DNA of 64,000 nt from assembly GCF_014297465.1 (NCBI RefSeq), contig NZ_JACORT010000002.1:1-64000 (forward strand), in the 5' to 3' direction. Positions 16,649-25,402 of the stretch are shown piece by piece (position 1 is the stretch's first letter; the number at the start of each line of letters is the position of its first letter). The DNA comes from Ramlibacter cellulosilyticus. Lineage in GTDB: Bacteria; Pseudomonadota; Gammaproteobacteria; Burkholderiales; Burkholderiaceae_C. The position numbers were made by a program, and so were the translations under genes. The notes below the pieces were generated by a model. That model did not search any database. It saw only the letters and a program-made list of their open reading frames with translations, and had not been told where the DNA came from.

Positions 16649-16810
16649 ATGCCGACGCCGGGACGCTACCTGGAGAGCCTCGTCACGTACATTCAACGGC
16701 GCCTCGTGCCGGAAGGCGCCGTCATCAGGTCTCCGGAGCGGTTCTATCGTGGAGCGAAACAGATAGGTGAGATCGACATCACCATCCGCGATGCGGAAGG
16801 TGCGAACTGG
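16649..16810 (+). pseudogene. 5' remnant of a restriction-endonuclease-like gene
   Basis: The first 50 or so residues (MPTPGRYLESLVTYIQRRL, then VIRSPERFYRGAKQIGEIDITIRD) look like the N-terminus of Mrr/PD-(D/E)XK-type restriction endonuclease-like proteins, including the acidic residue in GEIDITIRD. After about 16800 the frame turns into low-complexity sequence with no nuclease core (no ECR- or ExK-like strand), and it ends up antisense to the next gene. The gene therefore appears truncated by a deletion. It begins three bases after the toxin stop, so it was probably once co-transcribed with the toxin-antitoxin pair. Confidence 0.5.
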
Positions 16811-16944
16811 AGCAGCAAACCAGGGTCTCGTCCCGGGCTGGGTGGGCCGCCCGCGTGTTACGGTCGTCCTTCACCTGCCGGAATTCAAGGGAAGCGGTAC
16901 AGGCGAATAGCGCCAAGCGGCGATTCCCAGACGCTCGCGCCCCC

Positions 16945-17763
16945 TCACCTCCCCCGCATCACCTTCACCGCCTGCGGCAACGACTTCGCCTCCGGCACGA
17001 AGCGATCGAGCAGCGCCCCCACGATCACCGCGCACACCAGCGCCCCCAGCAGCGGCTTCCACGTCAGCCGCACCGCCGCCGTGAGCCACCCTTCGCGCGC
17101 CATGCGTACCGCGGTGCGCGCCGACACGTAGCCGAAGGCGAGTTCCACCGCCACCGCCAGCAGCACCTCGGACCCGAAGTACAGCAGCAACAGCGATCCC
17201 ACCCCGAACAGCACGGCCAGCCCCGCCAGGAACACGACCACCACCGGGACCACCACGATCGCGCCTTCGTCGGCACTGCCCGCCGCCTCCAGCGCACCCG
17301 TGGCGAGATCGCCCGCCGCGGACGCCGTGTCCGAAGGCATGTCGAAACTCGCGCTCGCCCCGCCGCCGCCGAAGTCCCCGCCCCCGCCCGACTCGAACGC
17401 AGGCGTGCCGTCGACGGAACCGCACCCCGAGCTCCCCTGCGGCAGGTCCACGAAATCCGCCGGATCCGGCACGTCGCCGCCGCTCCCGCGCTCGCCCACC
17501 AGCCGTCCGGCCCACCAGCGCAGGACGCAGAGGAACGCGAGGTAGCCCACCCCCAGCGTCACGGCATAGCGCAGCGCCAGCGAGTCCGATCCGAGCACCA
17601 TCTGCAGGTGCGAGGCCCCCCACATGCTGGCCAGCACCACCAGGCCGATGCACCAGCCGTGCAGCCACAGCGGACGGTGCCGCCGCAGGCGGTCGCGGGC
17701 GGCGTGCTCCCACGCCCGCACCGAGCGCCAGTTGCTCAGCGTGCGCGGGCGCGGCGGCTTCAC
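16945..17763 (-). CDS. Hypothetical multi-helix membrane protein with Gly-rich loop
   Basis: A 272-residue protein starting at GTG 17763, which overlaps the alr stop by four bases. Two N-terminal helices ([18 protein letters not shown] and [18 protein letters not shown]) precede a soluble loop of about 75 residues with a Gly/Ser cluster ([14 protein letters not shown]). Two long helices ([21 protein letters not shown] and the following one) and a C-terminal helix come after it. Similar Gly-rich segments border membrane helices in TPM-domain proteins, but no TPM domain is visible. Function is unknown. It is co-transcribed with alanine racemase. Confidence 0.75.
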   Translation of the reverse strand: MKPPRPRTLSNWRSVRAWEHAARDRLRRHRPLWLHGWCIGLVVLASMWGASHLQMVLGSDSLALRYAVTLGVGYLAFLCVLRWWAGRLVGERGSGGDVPDPADFVDLPQGSSGCGSVDGTPAFESGGGGDFGGGGASASFDMPSDTASAAGDLATGALEAAGSADEGAIVVVPVVVVFLAGLAVLFGVGSLLLLYFGSEVLLAVAVELAFGYVSARTAVRMAREGWLTAAVRLTWKPLLGALVCAVIVGALLDRFVPEAKSLPQAVKVMRGR

Positions 17764-18854
17764 TCCACGACCACCGGCACCCGCGGCGCCAGCGCGCACA
17801 TCAATTCGTAACCCAGGGTGCCGGCGCTCGCCGCCACCTCGTCGATCGACAGCACCACGCCGTTGCCCGCGCGGCCCCACAGCGTCACCTCGCTGCCGAA
17901 CCCGGCCTGCGGCACCGGCGTGAGGTCGACGGCCACCATGTCCATGCTGACCCGGCCGACCAGCCGCGTCCGCACGCCTTCCACCAGCACCGGCGTGCCG
18001 GTCGTGCAGTGGCGCGGATAGCCATCGGCGTAGCCGACAGCGACGACCCCGATGCGCACCGGCGCGTCCGCGGTGAAGCTGGAGCCGTAGCCCACGGTGT
18101 CCCCGGGCTGCAGTTGCTGCACTGCAAGAACGCGGCTCGCGAGCGTCATCGTGGGCTGCAGCTGCCAGTGCGCGATGTCGTGCTCGGGGTAGTCCGGCGC
18201 GCTGCCGTACACCGCGATGCCCGGGCGGATCCAGTCGCCGCGCACCGCCGGATCGGCGGCGTGGCGCAGCGAAGCCGCACTGTTCGACAAGGACCGTTCG
18301 CCCGGCAGGTCGCGCGTGACGTCGTTGAAGACACGCAGCTGGTGGCCTATGCCGCGCGGGCCGTCCGCGTCGCTGAAGTGGGTCATCAGCGAGATCTCCT
18401 CCACCTGCGGCAGCGCGTCCAGCCGCGCCCATGCGGAACGAAATCGCTGCGGCGCGAATCCCAAGCGGTTCATGCCCGAGTTCATCTTCAGGAACACGCG
18501 GTGCGGCACCTGCGTCTTGTGCGCCGCGAGCCATTCGATCTGCTCGTCGCAATGGACGGCGTGCCACAGCCCCAGGCGGGAGCACAGCTCCAGGTCGCGC
18601 GGCTCGAACACGCCTTCCAGCAGCAGGATCGGGCCGCGCCAGCCGAGGGCGCGCACCCGCTCCGCCTCGGCGAGGTCCAGCAGGGCGAAGCCGTCCGCTC
18701 CCCGCAAGGCGTCGTACACCCGCTCGATCCCGTGACCGTAGGCATTGGCCTTGACGACCGCCCAGGCCTTGGCATCGGGCGCGGCCGCGCGCATGCGCGC
18801 CAGGTTGTGGCGGAGGGCTTCGGTGTGGATGGTGGCGAGGATGGGACGGGGCAT
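17760..18854 (-). CDS. alr: Alanine racemase
   Basis: A 364-residue fold-type III PLP enzyme interconverting L- and D-alanine for peptidoglycan. The PLP lysine is Lys35 ([11 protein letters not shown]). The catalytic-tyrosine region [31 protein letters not shown] and [11 protein letters not shown] are intact. The start at 18854 ([17 protein letters not shown]) fits the family; the frame is open 38 codons further upstream without family similarity. It is divergent from lplT and followed by a coupled membrane-protein gene. Length is normal. Confidence 0.95.
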   Translation of the reverse strand: MPRPILATIHTEALRHNLARMRAAAPDAKAWAVVKANAYGHGIERVYDALRGADGFALLDLAEAERVRALGWRGPILLLEGVFEPRDLELCSRLGLWHAVHCDEQIEWLAAHKTQVPHRVFLKMNSGMNRLGFAPQRFRSAWARLDALPQVEEISLMTHFSDADGPRGIGHQLRVFNDVTRDLPGERSLSNSAASLRHAADPAVRGDWIRPGIAVYGSAPDYPEHDIAHWQLQPTMTLASRVLAVQQLQPGDTVGYGSSFTADAPVRIGVVAVGYADGYPRHCTTGTPVLVEGVRTRLVGRVSMDMVAVDLTPVPQAGFGSEVTLWGRAGNGVVLSIDEVAASAGTLGYELMCALAPRVPVVVE

Positions 18855-18978
18855 GGCGGGGCTCTCAACTTCCATTCTGTCATTACCCAGCGTGATATAA
18901 CCCCGTGTCGCTCGGAGACAGCAGAACCTTGAAGGGCCAGTCCGCAGGACTCCACCGGCCCCGCCCACACACGCACGG

Positions 18979-20262
18979 ATGAAGCGCGGTTTCTACACCA
19001 TCATGGCGGCGCAGTTCTTCTCGTCGCTCGCCGACAATGCGCTGTTCATCGCGGCAGTCGAACTGCTGAAGTCCTCCCATGCCGCGCCCTGGCAGGCCGC
19101 GGCGCTGGTGCCCATGTTCGCGCTGTTCTACGTGGTGCTGGCGCCGTTCGTGGGCGCCTTCGCCGATGCGAGGCCCAAGGGACAGGTCATGTTCTACAGC
19201 AACGCGATCAAGGTGGTCGGTTGCCTGATGATGCTGTTCGGCTCGCACCCCCTGCTCGCGTACGCGATCGTGGGCCTGGGCGCAGCGGCGTACTCGCCCG
19301 CGAAGTACGGCATCCTCACCGAACTGCTTCCGCCCTCGCAGCTGGTGAAGGCGAACGGCTGGATCGAAGGCCTGACCATCGCTTCCATCATCCTCGGCAT
19401 CCTGCTGGGAGGGCAGCTGGTCGGCCACGCGCTCTCCACGCGCATGCTGGGGCTGGACTTCCCGGTCTTCGACACCGGCATCGACACGCCGCCCGAAGCG
19501 GCGATCAGCGTGCTGATCTTCATCTATGCGATCGCGGCCTGGTTCAACACGCGCATCCCGAAGACCGGCGTGGAGATGCGGCCGATCCCGAAGAACCCGC
19601 TGGAACTCGTGCCGGATTTCTGGAGCTGCAACGGCCGCCTCTGGCACGACCGCCTCGGGCAGATCTCGCTGGCGACGACGACGCTGTTCTGGGGCGTGAG
19701 CGGCAACCTGCGCTACATCATCCTGGCCTGGAGCGCCGCCGCCCTGGGCTACAGCACCACGCAGGCTTCGTCGCTCAGCGGGGTGGTCGCGCTCGGCACC
19801 GCGGTCGGCGCCATCGCCGCCTCCATGCGCGTGCGGCTGGACCGCGCCACCAGCGTGATGCCGCTCGGCATCGCCATGGGCCTGCTGGTGGTGTGCATGA
19901 ACTTCATCAGCAACGTGTGGGTGGCCGCGCCTTTCCTCATCCTCATGGGCGCGCTCGGCGGCTACCTGGTCGTGCCGATGAACGCCCTGCTGCAGCACCG
20001 CGGGCACAACCTGATGGGCGCGGGCCGGTCCATCGCGGTGCAGAACTTCAACGAGCAGGCCTGCATCCTGGGGCTCGGCGCGTTCTACAGCCTGTCGGCG
20101 GGCCTGGGGCTGTCGGCCTTCGGCGCCATCACGGCGTTCGGCCTCCTGGTGGCGGGCGCCATGTGGCTCATCCAGCGCTGGCACCAGCGCAACTGCATCG
20201 AGCACAAGGACGAAGTGGAGCACCTGCTGGAGATCGCCAGGCACGACAACGTGCATGGTTGA
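18979..20262 (+). CDS. lplT: Lysophospholipid transporter LplT
   Basis: A 427-residue MFS-type membrane protein that flips lysophospholipids across the inner membrane for re-acylation. It begins [30 protein letters not shown]; the [11 protein letters not shown] motif is characteristic of Lpl[43 protein letters not shown] (about 95-137) is also highly typical. Enteric LplT is 397 residues; the extra length is in the loop around residues 155-180. The acyltransferase partner (Aas) is not in this window. The final codons overlap the next transporter gene by eight bases. Confidence 0.93.
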   Translation: MKRGFYTIMAAQFFSSLADNALFIAAVELLKSSHAAPWQAAALVPMFALFYVVLAPFVGAFADARPKGQVMFYSNAIKVVGCLMMLFGSHPLLAYAIVGLGAAAYSPAKYGILTELLPPSQLVKANGWIEGLTIASIILGILLGGQLVGHALSTRMLGLDFPVFDTGIDTPPEAAISVLIFIYAIAAWFNTRIPKTGVEMRPIPKNPLELVPDFWSCNGRLWHDRLGQISLATTTLFWGVSGNLRYIILAWSAAALGYSTTQASSLSGVVALGTAVGAIAASMRVRLDRATSVMPLGIAMGLLVVCMNFISNVWVAAPFLILMGALGGYLVVPMNALLQHRGHNLMGAGRSIAVQNFNEQACILGLGAFYSLSAGLGLSAFGAITAFGLLVAGAMWLIQRWHQRNCIEHKDEVEHLLEIARHDNVHG

Positions 20263-21157
20263 AGGCAAGGGCGGGAGGTTGGCGCCGGTCCTGGCGCTGA
20301 CACTGAATGCGTTCGTGTGGGGCTGCTCCTGGTGGCCGTTCCGCGCGCTGGCCGACCAGGGCATGCACGCCCTCTGGTCCACCGCCCTCATCTACCTGCT
20401 CGCCTTCGCCACCTTCGCGGTGCTGCGCCCCCGCGCCTTGCCGGAACTGCTGCGCACGCCGGGCTTGTGGCTGCTGGCCGCCGCGGCGGGCATGACGAAC
20501 GTCGGCTTCAACTGGGCCGTGAGCATCGGCGACGTGGTGCGCGTCGTGCTGCTCTTCTACCTGATGCCGGCGTGGGCCGTGCTGCTCGCCTGGCCGCTGC
20601 TGGGGGAACGGCCGTCCGCCGCCGGCCTCGGCCGCCTGCTGCTCGCGCTCGCCGGGGTGGCGATCGTGCTCGATACCGGCAGCGCCGGCCTGCCCTGGCC
20701 GCGGGGGCTGCCGGAATGGCTGGCGCTCGCGGGCGGCTTCAGCTTCGCCCTCACCAACGTGCTGCTGCGCCGCCTGAATTTCGTGACCGCCGGCTCGCGC
20801 GTGCTGGCGATGTTCGGCGGCGGCATGGTGCTGGCAGGCAGCGTGGCGTTCGCCGGCGTGCAGCAAGGCAGCATCGCGCCGCTGCCCCTGCTGCAAGGCA
20901 GCGGCTGGGCGATCGCCCTGCTGCTCGCCGCCGGTTTCCTCCTGGCGAACCTGGCGCTCCAGTACGGCGCGTCGCGCCTGCCGTCGCACACGACGGCGCT
21001 GGTCATGCTGTCGGAAGTGGTGTTCGCCAGCCTTTCCTCGGTGGCCCTCGGCGCGGCGCAATTGACACCGCGCACGCTCGCCGGCGGGGCGCTGATCCTC
21101 GCGGCGGCCGCCTGGTCGGCCTGGCCTCGCGCCTCGGCGCGCGACGGCGCACAATAG
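20255..21157 (+). CDS. EamA-family transporter
   Basis: A 300-residue DMT-superfamily membrane protein with about ten helices in two repeats. The N-terminal LAPVLALTLNAFVWGCSWWPFRALADQGMHALWSTALIYLLAF and the mid-protein FSFALTNVLLRRLNFVTAGSRVLAMFGGGMVLAG are EamA-like. Short helices containing ALVMLSEVVFASLSSVALG mark the C-terminal repeat. It is translationally coupled to lplT (eight-base overlap at 20255-20262), and the glutathione peroxidase gene follows within six bases. Substrate is unknown. Confidence 0.86.
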   Translation: MVEGKGGRLAPVLALTLNAFVWGCSWWPFRALADQGMHALWSTALIYLLAFATFAVLRPRALPELLRTPGLWLLAAAAGMTNVGFNWAVSIGDVVRVVLLFYLMPAWAVLLAWPLLGERPSAAGLGRLLLALAGVAIVLDTGSAGLPWPRGLPEWLALAGGFSFALTNVLLRRLNFVTAGSRVLAMFGGGMVLAGSVAFAGVQQGSIAPLPLLQGSGWAIALLLAAGFLLANLALQYGASRLPSHTTALVMLSEVVFASLSSVALGAAQLTPRTLAGGALILAAAAWSAWPRASARDGAQ

Positions 21158-21162
21158 GCCGC

Positions 21163-21648
21163 ATGGCCGGCATCTACGACTTCGAAGCGCAGCAGATCGG
21201 CGGGCAGCTCGTGCCCCTGTCGCAGTTCCGCGGCAAGCCCCTGCTGATCGTCAACACCGCCAGCGCCTGCGGCTTCACGCCGCAGTTCGCGGGACTGGAG
21301 GCGCTGCACAAGCGCTATGCGGAACGCGGGCTGGTCGTGCTCGGCTTCCCCTGCAACCAGTTCGGTTCGCAGGACCCGGGCAGCAACGAGGAGATCGCCA
21401 GCTTCTGCCAGGTGAACTACGGCGTGAGCTTCCCGATGATGCAGAAGATCGACGTCAACGGCGCCGAGGCCCACCCGCTGTACCGGTGGCTCACCGCCGA
21501 AGCGCCCGGCCTGCTCGGGTCGAAGGCCATCAAGTGGAACTTCACCAAGTTCCTCGTGGGCAAGGACGGCCAGGTGCTGAAGCGCTACGCGCCGCAGGAA
21601 GCACCGGAGAAGCTGGCGAAGGACATCGAGGCGGCGCTGGCGGCTTAG
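21163..21648 (+). CDS. Glutathione peroxidase
   Basis: A 161-residue thioredoxin-fold peroxidase (GPx family, cysteine type) that reduces peroxides with a thiol donor. The peroxidatic Cys36 lies in NTASACGFTPQ. The GFPCNQFGSQDPGS motif brings the Gln of the catalytic tetrad, and KWNFTKFLVGKDG supplies the Trp and Asn. Bacterial enzymes of this type usually work with thioredoxin despite the name. ATG at 21163 is preceded by a short leader; the frame is open far upstream but antiparallel to real coding sequence there. It ends just before a palindromic repeat. Confidence 0.93.
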   Translation: MAGIYDFEAQQIGGQLVPLSQFRGKPLLIVNTASACGFTPQFAGLEALHKRYAERGLVVLGFPCNQFGSQDPGSNEEIASFCQVNYGVSFPMMQKIDVNGAEAHPLYRWLTAEAPGLLGSKAIKWNFTKFLVGKDGQVLKRYAPQEAPEKLAKDIEAALAA

Positions 21649-21664
21649 GCGCGGGAGGCGGGGT

Positions 21665-21748
21665 GCTGGGGTGCGCTGCGCGCAACCCAGCCTACCAGGG
21701 GCGCGTCCCGTGACTTCGTAGGCTGGGTTGCGCGCAGCGCACCCCAGC
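21665..21748. repeat. Inverted pair of the GTAGGCTGGGTT repeat
   Basis: The arm 21665-21695 (GCTGGGGTGCGC...AACCCAGCCTAC) is the reverse complement of the arm 21718-21748 (GTAGGCTGGGTTGCGC...CACCCCAGC), with a 22-bp spacer. It is the same family as the copies at 138-290, 45331-45363 and 61421-61479. It sits 16 bp after the glutathione peroxidase stop, where the RNA would form a large hairpin that could protect or end the transcript. Confidence 0.8.
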
Positions 21749-21768
21749 AAGCCCCCCGCCTCCTTTCC

Positions 21769-21806
21769 ATGAAGCCCGCGTGAAGTCCCCTTCACGCCGA
21801 TTTCAT
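21769..21806 (+). promoter_or_regulatory. Symmetric four-half-site operator resembling CreB cre-tags
   Basis: The element is ATGAA-N6-GTGAA-N6-TTCAC-N6-TTCAT, so half-sites recur every 11 bp. Read on the plus strand, 21791-21806 is TTCAC-GCCGAT-TTCAT. Read on the minus strand, 21769-21784 is TTCAC-GCGGGC-TTCAT. The known CreB tag in enterobacteria is TTCAC-N6-TTCAC, so each is a one-mismatch match, and the two face each other six bases apart. It ends 53 bp before creD, and the CreB/CreC genes lie just beyond creD. Binding by CreB is therefore well supported but not proven. Confidence 0.75.
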
Positions 21807-21859
21807 CGTGCCCGCACCTTCCACCGGCAGCATGGTTCCCTCCAACCACGAGGAGAACC

Positions 21860-23260
21860 ATGAAGAAGTTGCTGGGCCCATCCGCGTTGACGAAGGCCAT
21901 CCTGCTGGTCGTGCTCACGCTGCTCGCCGCGCTGCCGCTCGCGCAGATCGCGGGGCTGATCGATGAACGCGGCGCAAGCCGCCAGGCGGCCGCCAACGAA
22001 CTCGCCGCGCGCCACGCCGGGCCGCAGGTCGTCACGGGACCGTTCCTCGTCCTGCCCTACACGGAACGGTGGACCGAGGTGCAGCTGGACGAGAAAGGCG
22101 TGGTCAAGAGCCGCACCGAACAGAGCCGCCAGCGCGTGCACCTCGTGTTCCCCGAACGCACCGACCTGCGCGGCAAGCTGGGCGCGCAGGAGCGCTACCT
22201 GGGCATCTTCACCGTGCTGTTCTACGACCTGCAAGGCAGCATGAGCGGCCGCTTCCCCGCCTTCGACCCGACCGCGCTGCCGCAGCACGAGAAGGGTTCG
22301 ACCCTCGAGCCGCAGCCGCCGGTGCTGGCCTTCGCCACCAGCGACCTGCGCGGCCTGCAGGGCGCGCCCGGGCTCACGCTGGCCGGCGCCGCCGGGCGGT
22401 GGCAGCCGCGGGTGCCGGGCATCCCGGCCTCCAGCTGGCTCTCGCACGGCATCCACGCCCCGCTGCCCGAAGCCGCTGCGAAGGCGATCGCGCAGCGCCA
22501 GCCGCTCGACTTCCGCCTCGACCTGCAGCTGGTGGGGCAGGAGCGGCTCGCGATCGTGCCGCTGGCGGACGAGAACACCGCGCACCTCGCCTCCGACTGG
22601 CCGCATCCGAGCTTCGGCGGCAAGTTCCTCGCCACGCGGCGCACCGTGGACGCGCAAGGCTTCCAGGCGGACTGGTCGGTGTCCTCCCTCGTGAGCGCGG
22701 CTCGCTCGCAGCTGCTGCAGTCGATGTTCGCGCAGAACGCCTCGCCCTCCGCGCTGGAAAGCTTCGACGTCAGCCTGATCGAGCCGCTGAACGTCTATGC
22801 GCTCACCAAGCGCGCGGTGAAGTACGGCCTGCTGTTCGTGGCGCTCGTGCTGATGGCCGCGTTCATGTTCGAGCTGTTCGCGCGGCTGCGGCTGCACCCG
22901 GTGCAGTACGCGCTGGTGGGCCTCTCCATCACCCTGTTCTTCCTGCTCCTGCTGGCCCTGTCGGAGAAGGTGGCCTTCGGCATCGCCTACGCCTGCGGCG
23001 CAGGTGCCAGCACGCTGCTGCTGGTGGTGTACTTCAGTGCCGTGCTGCAGGGATGGAAACGCGGCCTCGGTCTGGGCGTGTACGTGGGGGTGCTCTACGC
23101 CGCGCTCTACGGCCTGCTCTCCTCGGAAGACAACGCGCTGCTGCTCGGGTCGATGCTGCTGTTCGGCCTGCTCGGCGTGCTGATGATCGGCACCCGCAAG
23201 GTGGACTGGTACGCGCTCTCCGCGCGGGACGAGACGCGCGCCGCGCCGGCGTCAGCCTGA
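21860..23260 (+). CDS. creD: Cell envelope integrity protein CreD
   Basis: A 466-residue inner-membrane protein. An N-terminal helix (AILLVVLTLLAALPLAQIAGLI) with the family motif LIDERGASRQAA is followed by a large periplasmic region (about 40-310). A cluster of C-terminal helices contains AFMFELFARLRLHPVQYALVGLSITLFFLLLLALSE and YACGAGASTLLLVVYFSAVLQGW. CreD is the main output of the CreBC system and is linked to envelope stress and beta-lactam tolerance. A GAGGAGAACC ribosome-binding site precedes ATG 21860. It converges on creC, overlapping it by nine bases, and a CreB-like operator lies upstream. Confidence 0.94.
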   Translation: MKKLLGPSALTKAILLVVLTLLAALPLAQIAGLIDERGASRQAAANELAARHAGPQVVTGPFLVLPYTERWTEVQLDEKGVVKSRTEQSRQRVHLVFPERTDLRGKLGAQERYLGIFTVLFYDLQGSMSGRFPAFDPTALPQHEKGSTLEPQPPVLAFATSDLRGLQGAPGLTLAGAAGRWQPRVPGIPASSWLSHGIHAPLPEAAAKAIAQRQPLDFRLDLQLVGQERLAIVPLADENTAHLASDWPHPSFGGKFLATRRTVDAQGFQADWSVSSLVSAARSQLLQSMFAQNASPSALESFDVSLIEPLNVYALTKRAVKYGLLFVALVLMAAFMFELFARLRLHPVQYALVGLSITLFFLLLLALSEKVAFGIAYACGAGASTLLLVVYFSAVLQGWKRGLGLGVYVGVLYAALYGLLSSEDNALLLGSMLLFGLLGVLMIGTRKVDWYALSARDETRAAPASA

Positions 23261-24691
23261 GGGCAGCAGCGGCAACGACAGGGTGGCCACCGCGCCACCC
23301 TGCTCGCCGTTGGCGAGCTCCACCCGCCCGTGGTGCAGCACCGCGACCTGCCGCACGAAGCTCAGGCCCAGGCCCGTGCTCTTGCGGCCGGTGTCCGGAC
23401 GCGCGAGCGAATAGAACTTCTCGAACACCTTCTCGCGCGCGTAGTCCGGCACGCCGGGCCCTTCGTCGCGCACGACGACCACGGCGCGCCCGTCGGTGGC
23501 GGCCAGGCGCACGTGCACCACGGCGCCGGCAGGCGAGAAATCGACGGCGTTGTCGACGATGTTGGCGATCGCGCGGCGCAGCAGGAAGCGGTCGCCTTCC
23601 ACGACGGCCGCGTCGCCCGGCTCCCGCTCGATGCCCACCTGGCGCGGTGCCGCGGCATCGCGCGCTGCGGCGAGCACTTCGTCCACCAGCGGCCCGAGCG
23701 CGACCGGCGCCACGTGCGCGAGCGAGCGGCGCGCCTCCAGGCGCGTGAGCTCCATCATGCGGTCCACCACTTCCTGGATGCGGCCGGTCTCCTGGGCGAT
23801 GTTGCCGAGGAACTTGCGCCTGTCCTGTTCCGGCATCGCGGGGTCCTGCAGCAGTTCGGCGGCGCCGCGGATCGCGGACAGCGGGCTCTTGAGCTCGTGC
23901 GTGAGCGTCTGCACGTAGTCGGCGACGTAGTTGCGCCCGGCGAGCGCATCGCGCATGTCGTCGAACGCGTCGCGCACGATGCCCACCGCCACGCGCGCGA
24001 GCGAGGCGGGATGCAGCCGCCGCTGCGAGCGCACGTAGCGCGCGAAGTCCGTCAGCAGCCCGAGCGGCCGCACCACCCAGATCGACATGATCAGGCCGAG
24101 CAGCGCCACGCCCAGCGCGGACAGCACGCCCACGGTGAAGGTCTTGCGCCGCGCGGCTTCCACGAACCGGCCGAAGCTGTGCACCGGCTTGCCCACGGAC
24201 ACCGCGCCGACGATGGCACCGTTGGAGCGCACGGGCGCGGCCACGTACATCACCGAGGTCTCGGGCCGGTCCGGCGTGTCGGGGCTGGTGCGCGCGCCGT
24301 ACTGGCCGCGCAGGGCCAGCAGGATCTCGTTCCAGCGCGAATGGTCGGCGCCCGTCGCCCGGCCCAGCGAGTCGAACAGCACGCGTCCCGCGCGGTCCGT
24401 GACCACCAGCCGCAGGTCCACCTGCGTCTTCACCTCGCTGAAGATGCGCGCCTCGAAGCGGCGTGCGTACAGCGACTCGAACAGCGGCCCGAGCCGCTCG
24501 GTGGCGATGCGGCCGTCGCGCACGTCCTGTTCCACCATCGTCGCCACGAGCTGCGCGGTTTCCACCAGCGACTCCTCGGCGGACTCGCGGTAGCGCGGGT
24601 CCAGGTCGGCGAGCACGCGATAGAGCAGGAAGCCCGTGCCGGCCACGTAGATCAGCAGCAGGACGAGGAAGATGCGGCTGCGCTTGCTCAC
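23252..24691 (-). CDS. creC: Two-component sensor histidine kinase CreC
   Basis: A 479-residue membrane sensor. One helix (RIFLVLLLIYVAGTGFLLY) precedes a periplasmic domain (about 26-180) with YVAAPVRSNGAIVGAVSVGKPVHSF. A second helix (VGVLSALGVALLGLIMSIWVV) is followed by HAMP, the H-box QTLTHELKSPLSAIRGAAELL, and an HATPase domain with DNAVDFSPAG, DEGPGVPDYA and GLGLSFVRQV. The start is GTG 24691, overlapping the creB stop by four bases; the longer frame upstream is the antisense-like continuation within creB. It phosphorylates CreB. Length matches CreC (474). Confidence 0.94.
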   Translation of the reverse strand: MSKRSRIFLVLLLIYVAGTGFLLYRVLADLDPRYRESAEESLVETAQLVATMVEQDVRDGRIATERLGPLFESLYARRFEARIFSEVKTQVDLRLVVTDRAGRVLFDSLGRATGADHSRWNEILLALRGQYGARTSPDTPDRPETSVMYVAAPVRSNGAIVGAVSVGKPVHSFGRFVEAARRKTFTVGVLSALGVALLGLIMSIWVVRPLGLLTDFARYVRSQRRLHPASLARVAVGIVRDAFDDMRDALAGRNYVADYVQTLTHELKSPLSAIRGAAELLQDPAMPEQDRRKFLGNIAQETGRIQEVVDRMMELTRLEARRSLAHVAPVALGPLVDEVLAAARDAAAPRQVGIEREPGDAAVVEGDRFLLRRAIANIVDNAVDFSPAGAVVHVRLAATDGRAVVVVRDEGPGVPDYAREKVFEKFYSLARPDTGRKSTGLGLSFVRQVAVLHHGRVELANGEQGGAVATLSLPLLPSG

Positions 24692-25398
24692 GGACGCGCC
24701 GGCAGGTCCTCGCTCCACGCGTAGCCGGTGCCGCGCAGCGTGCGGATCGCCTCGACGTCCGGCGCGACGGCCTTGAGCTTCGCGCGCAAGGTCTTCACGT
24801 GCGCATCGACGGTGCGGTCGAAGCTGTCGCTGTCCGCGTCCCACACGCGCGAGAGCAGCTCCTCGCGCGAGAACACGCGCCCCGGCCGCGACGCGAGTTC
24901 GCGCAGCAGCCCGAACTCGTAGCGGGAAAGATCCAGCAGCACCCCGTAGTAGCGGACGCGATGCCGCTCCAGGTCGACCTCCACCGGCGCGGGGGCGATC
25001 TGCTGCGGCGCTGCCCCGCGTGCGCTGCGGCGCAGGATGGCACGGACGCGCGCCGCCAGCTCCCGCGGCGAGAAGGGCTTGGCCACGTAGTCGTCGGCCC
25101 CGAGCTCCAGGCCCACCACGCGGTCGATCTCGTCGCTGCGCGCGGTGAGGAACAGCATCGGCACGTCGGCGCCGCCGGGCAGCGACTGCAGTTCGCGGAA
25201 CAGCTCGAAGCCGTTGCGGTCCGGCAAGCCCACGTCCAGGATCGCAAGCGCGGGCCGCTCGCGCTGGAACGCGGCGAGGGCCGCCGCGGCCGACGCGCAC
25301 CACTCGGGCTGGAAGCCTTCGTGCGTGAGGGCATAGAGCAGCGTGTCCGCGATCGGCGACTCGTCCTCGACCACCAGGATGCGCGGCTTGCTCGGCAT
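24688..25398 (-). CDS. creB: Two-component response regulator CreB
   Basis: A 236-residue OmpR-type regulator. The receiver domain (1-120) has the acidic pocket VVEDESP, phospho-acceptor Asp in LAILDVGLPDRNG, Thr in LFLTARSDEID and Lys in ADDYVAKPFSPREL. The C-terminal winged helix has EFGLLRELASRPGRVFSREELLSRVW and VDAHVKTLRAKLKA. It lies upstream of, and is coupled to, creC. Its likely targets include creD through the tag-like operator at 21769-21806. Identity as CreB rather than another OmpR regulator rests on linkage to CreC and CreD. Confidence 0.93.
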   Translation of the reverse strand: MPSKPRILVVEDESPIADTLLYALTHEGFQPEWCASAAAALAAFQRERPALAILDVGLPDRNGFELFRELQSLPGGADVPMLFLTARSDEIDRVVGLELGADDYVAKPFSPRELAARVRAILRRSARGAAPQQIAPAPVEVDLERHRVRYYGVLLDLSRYEFGLLRELASRPGRVFSREELLSRVWDADSDSFDRTVDAHVKTLRAKLKAVAPDVEAIRTLRGTGYAWSEDLPARP

Positions 25399-25402
25399 GC
25401 GG

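Noticed and set aside
16649..17131. Complete 160-residue gene after the toxin
   Set aside because: Only the first 50 or so residues look like a protein family. The rest is antisense to the membrane-protein gene, so it was called a truncated remnant.
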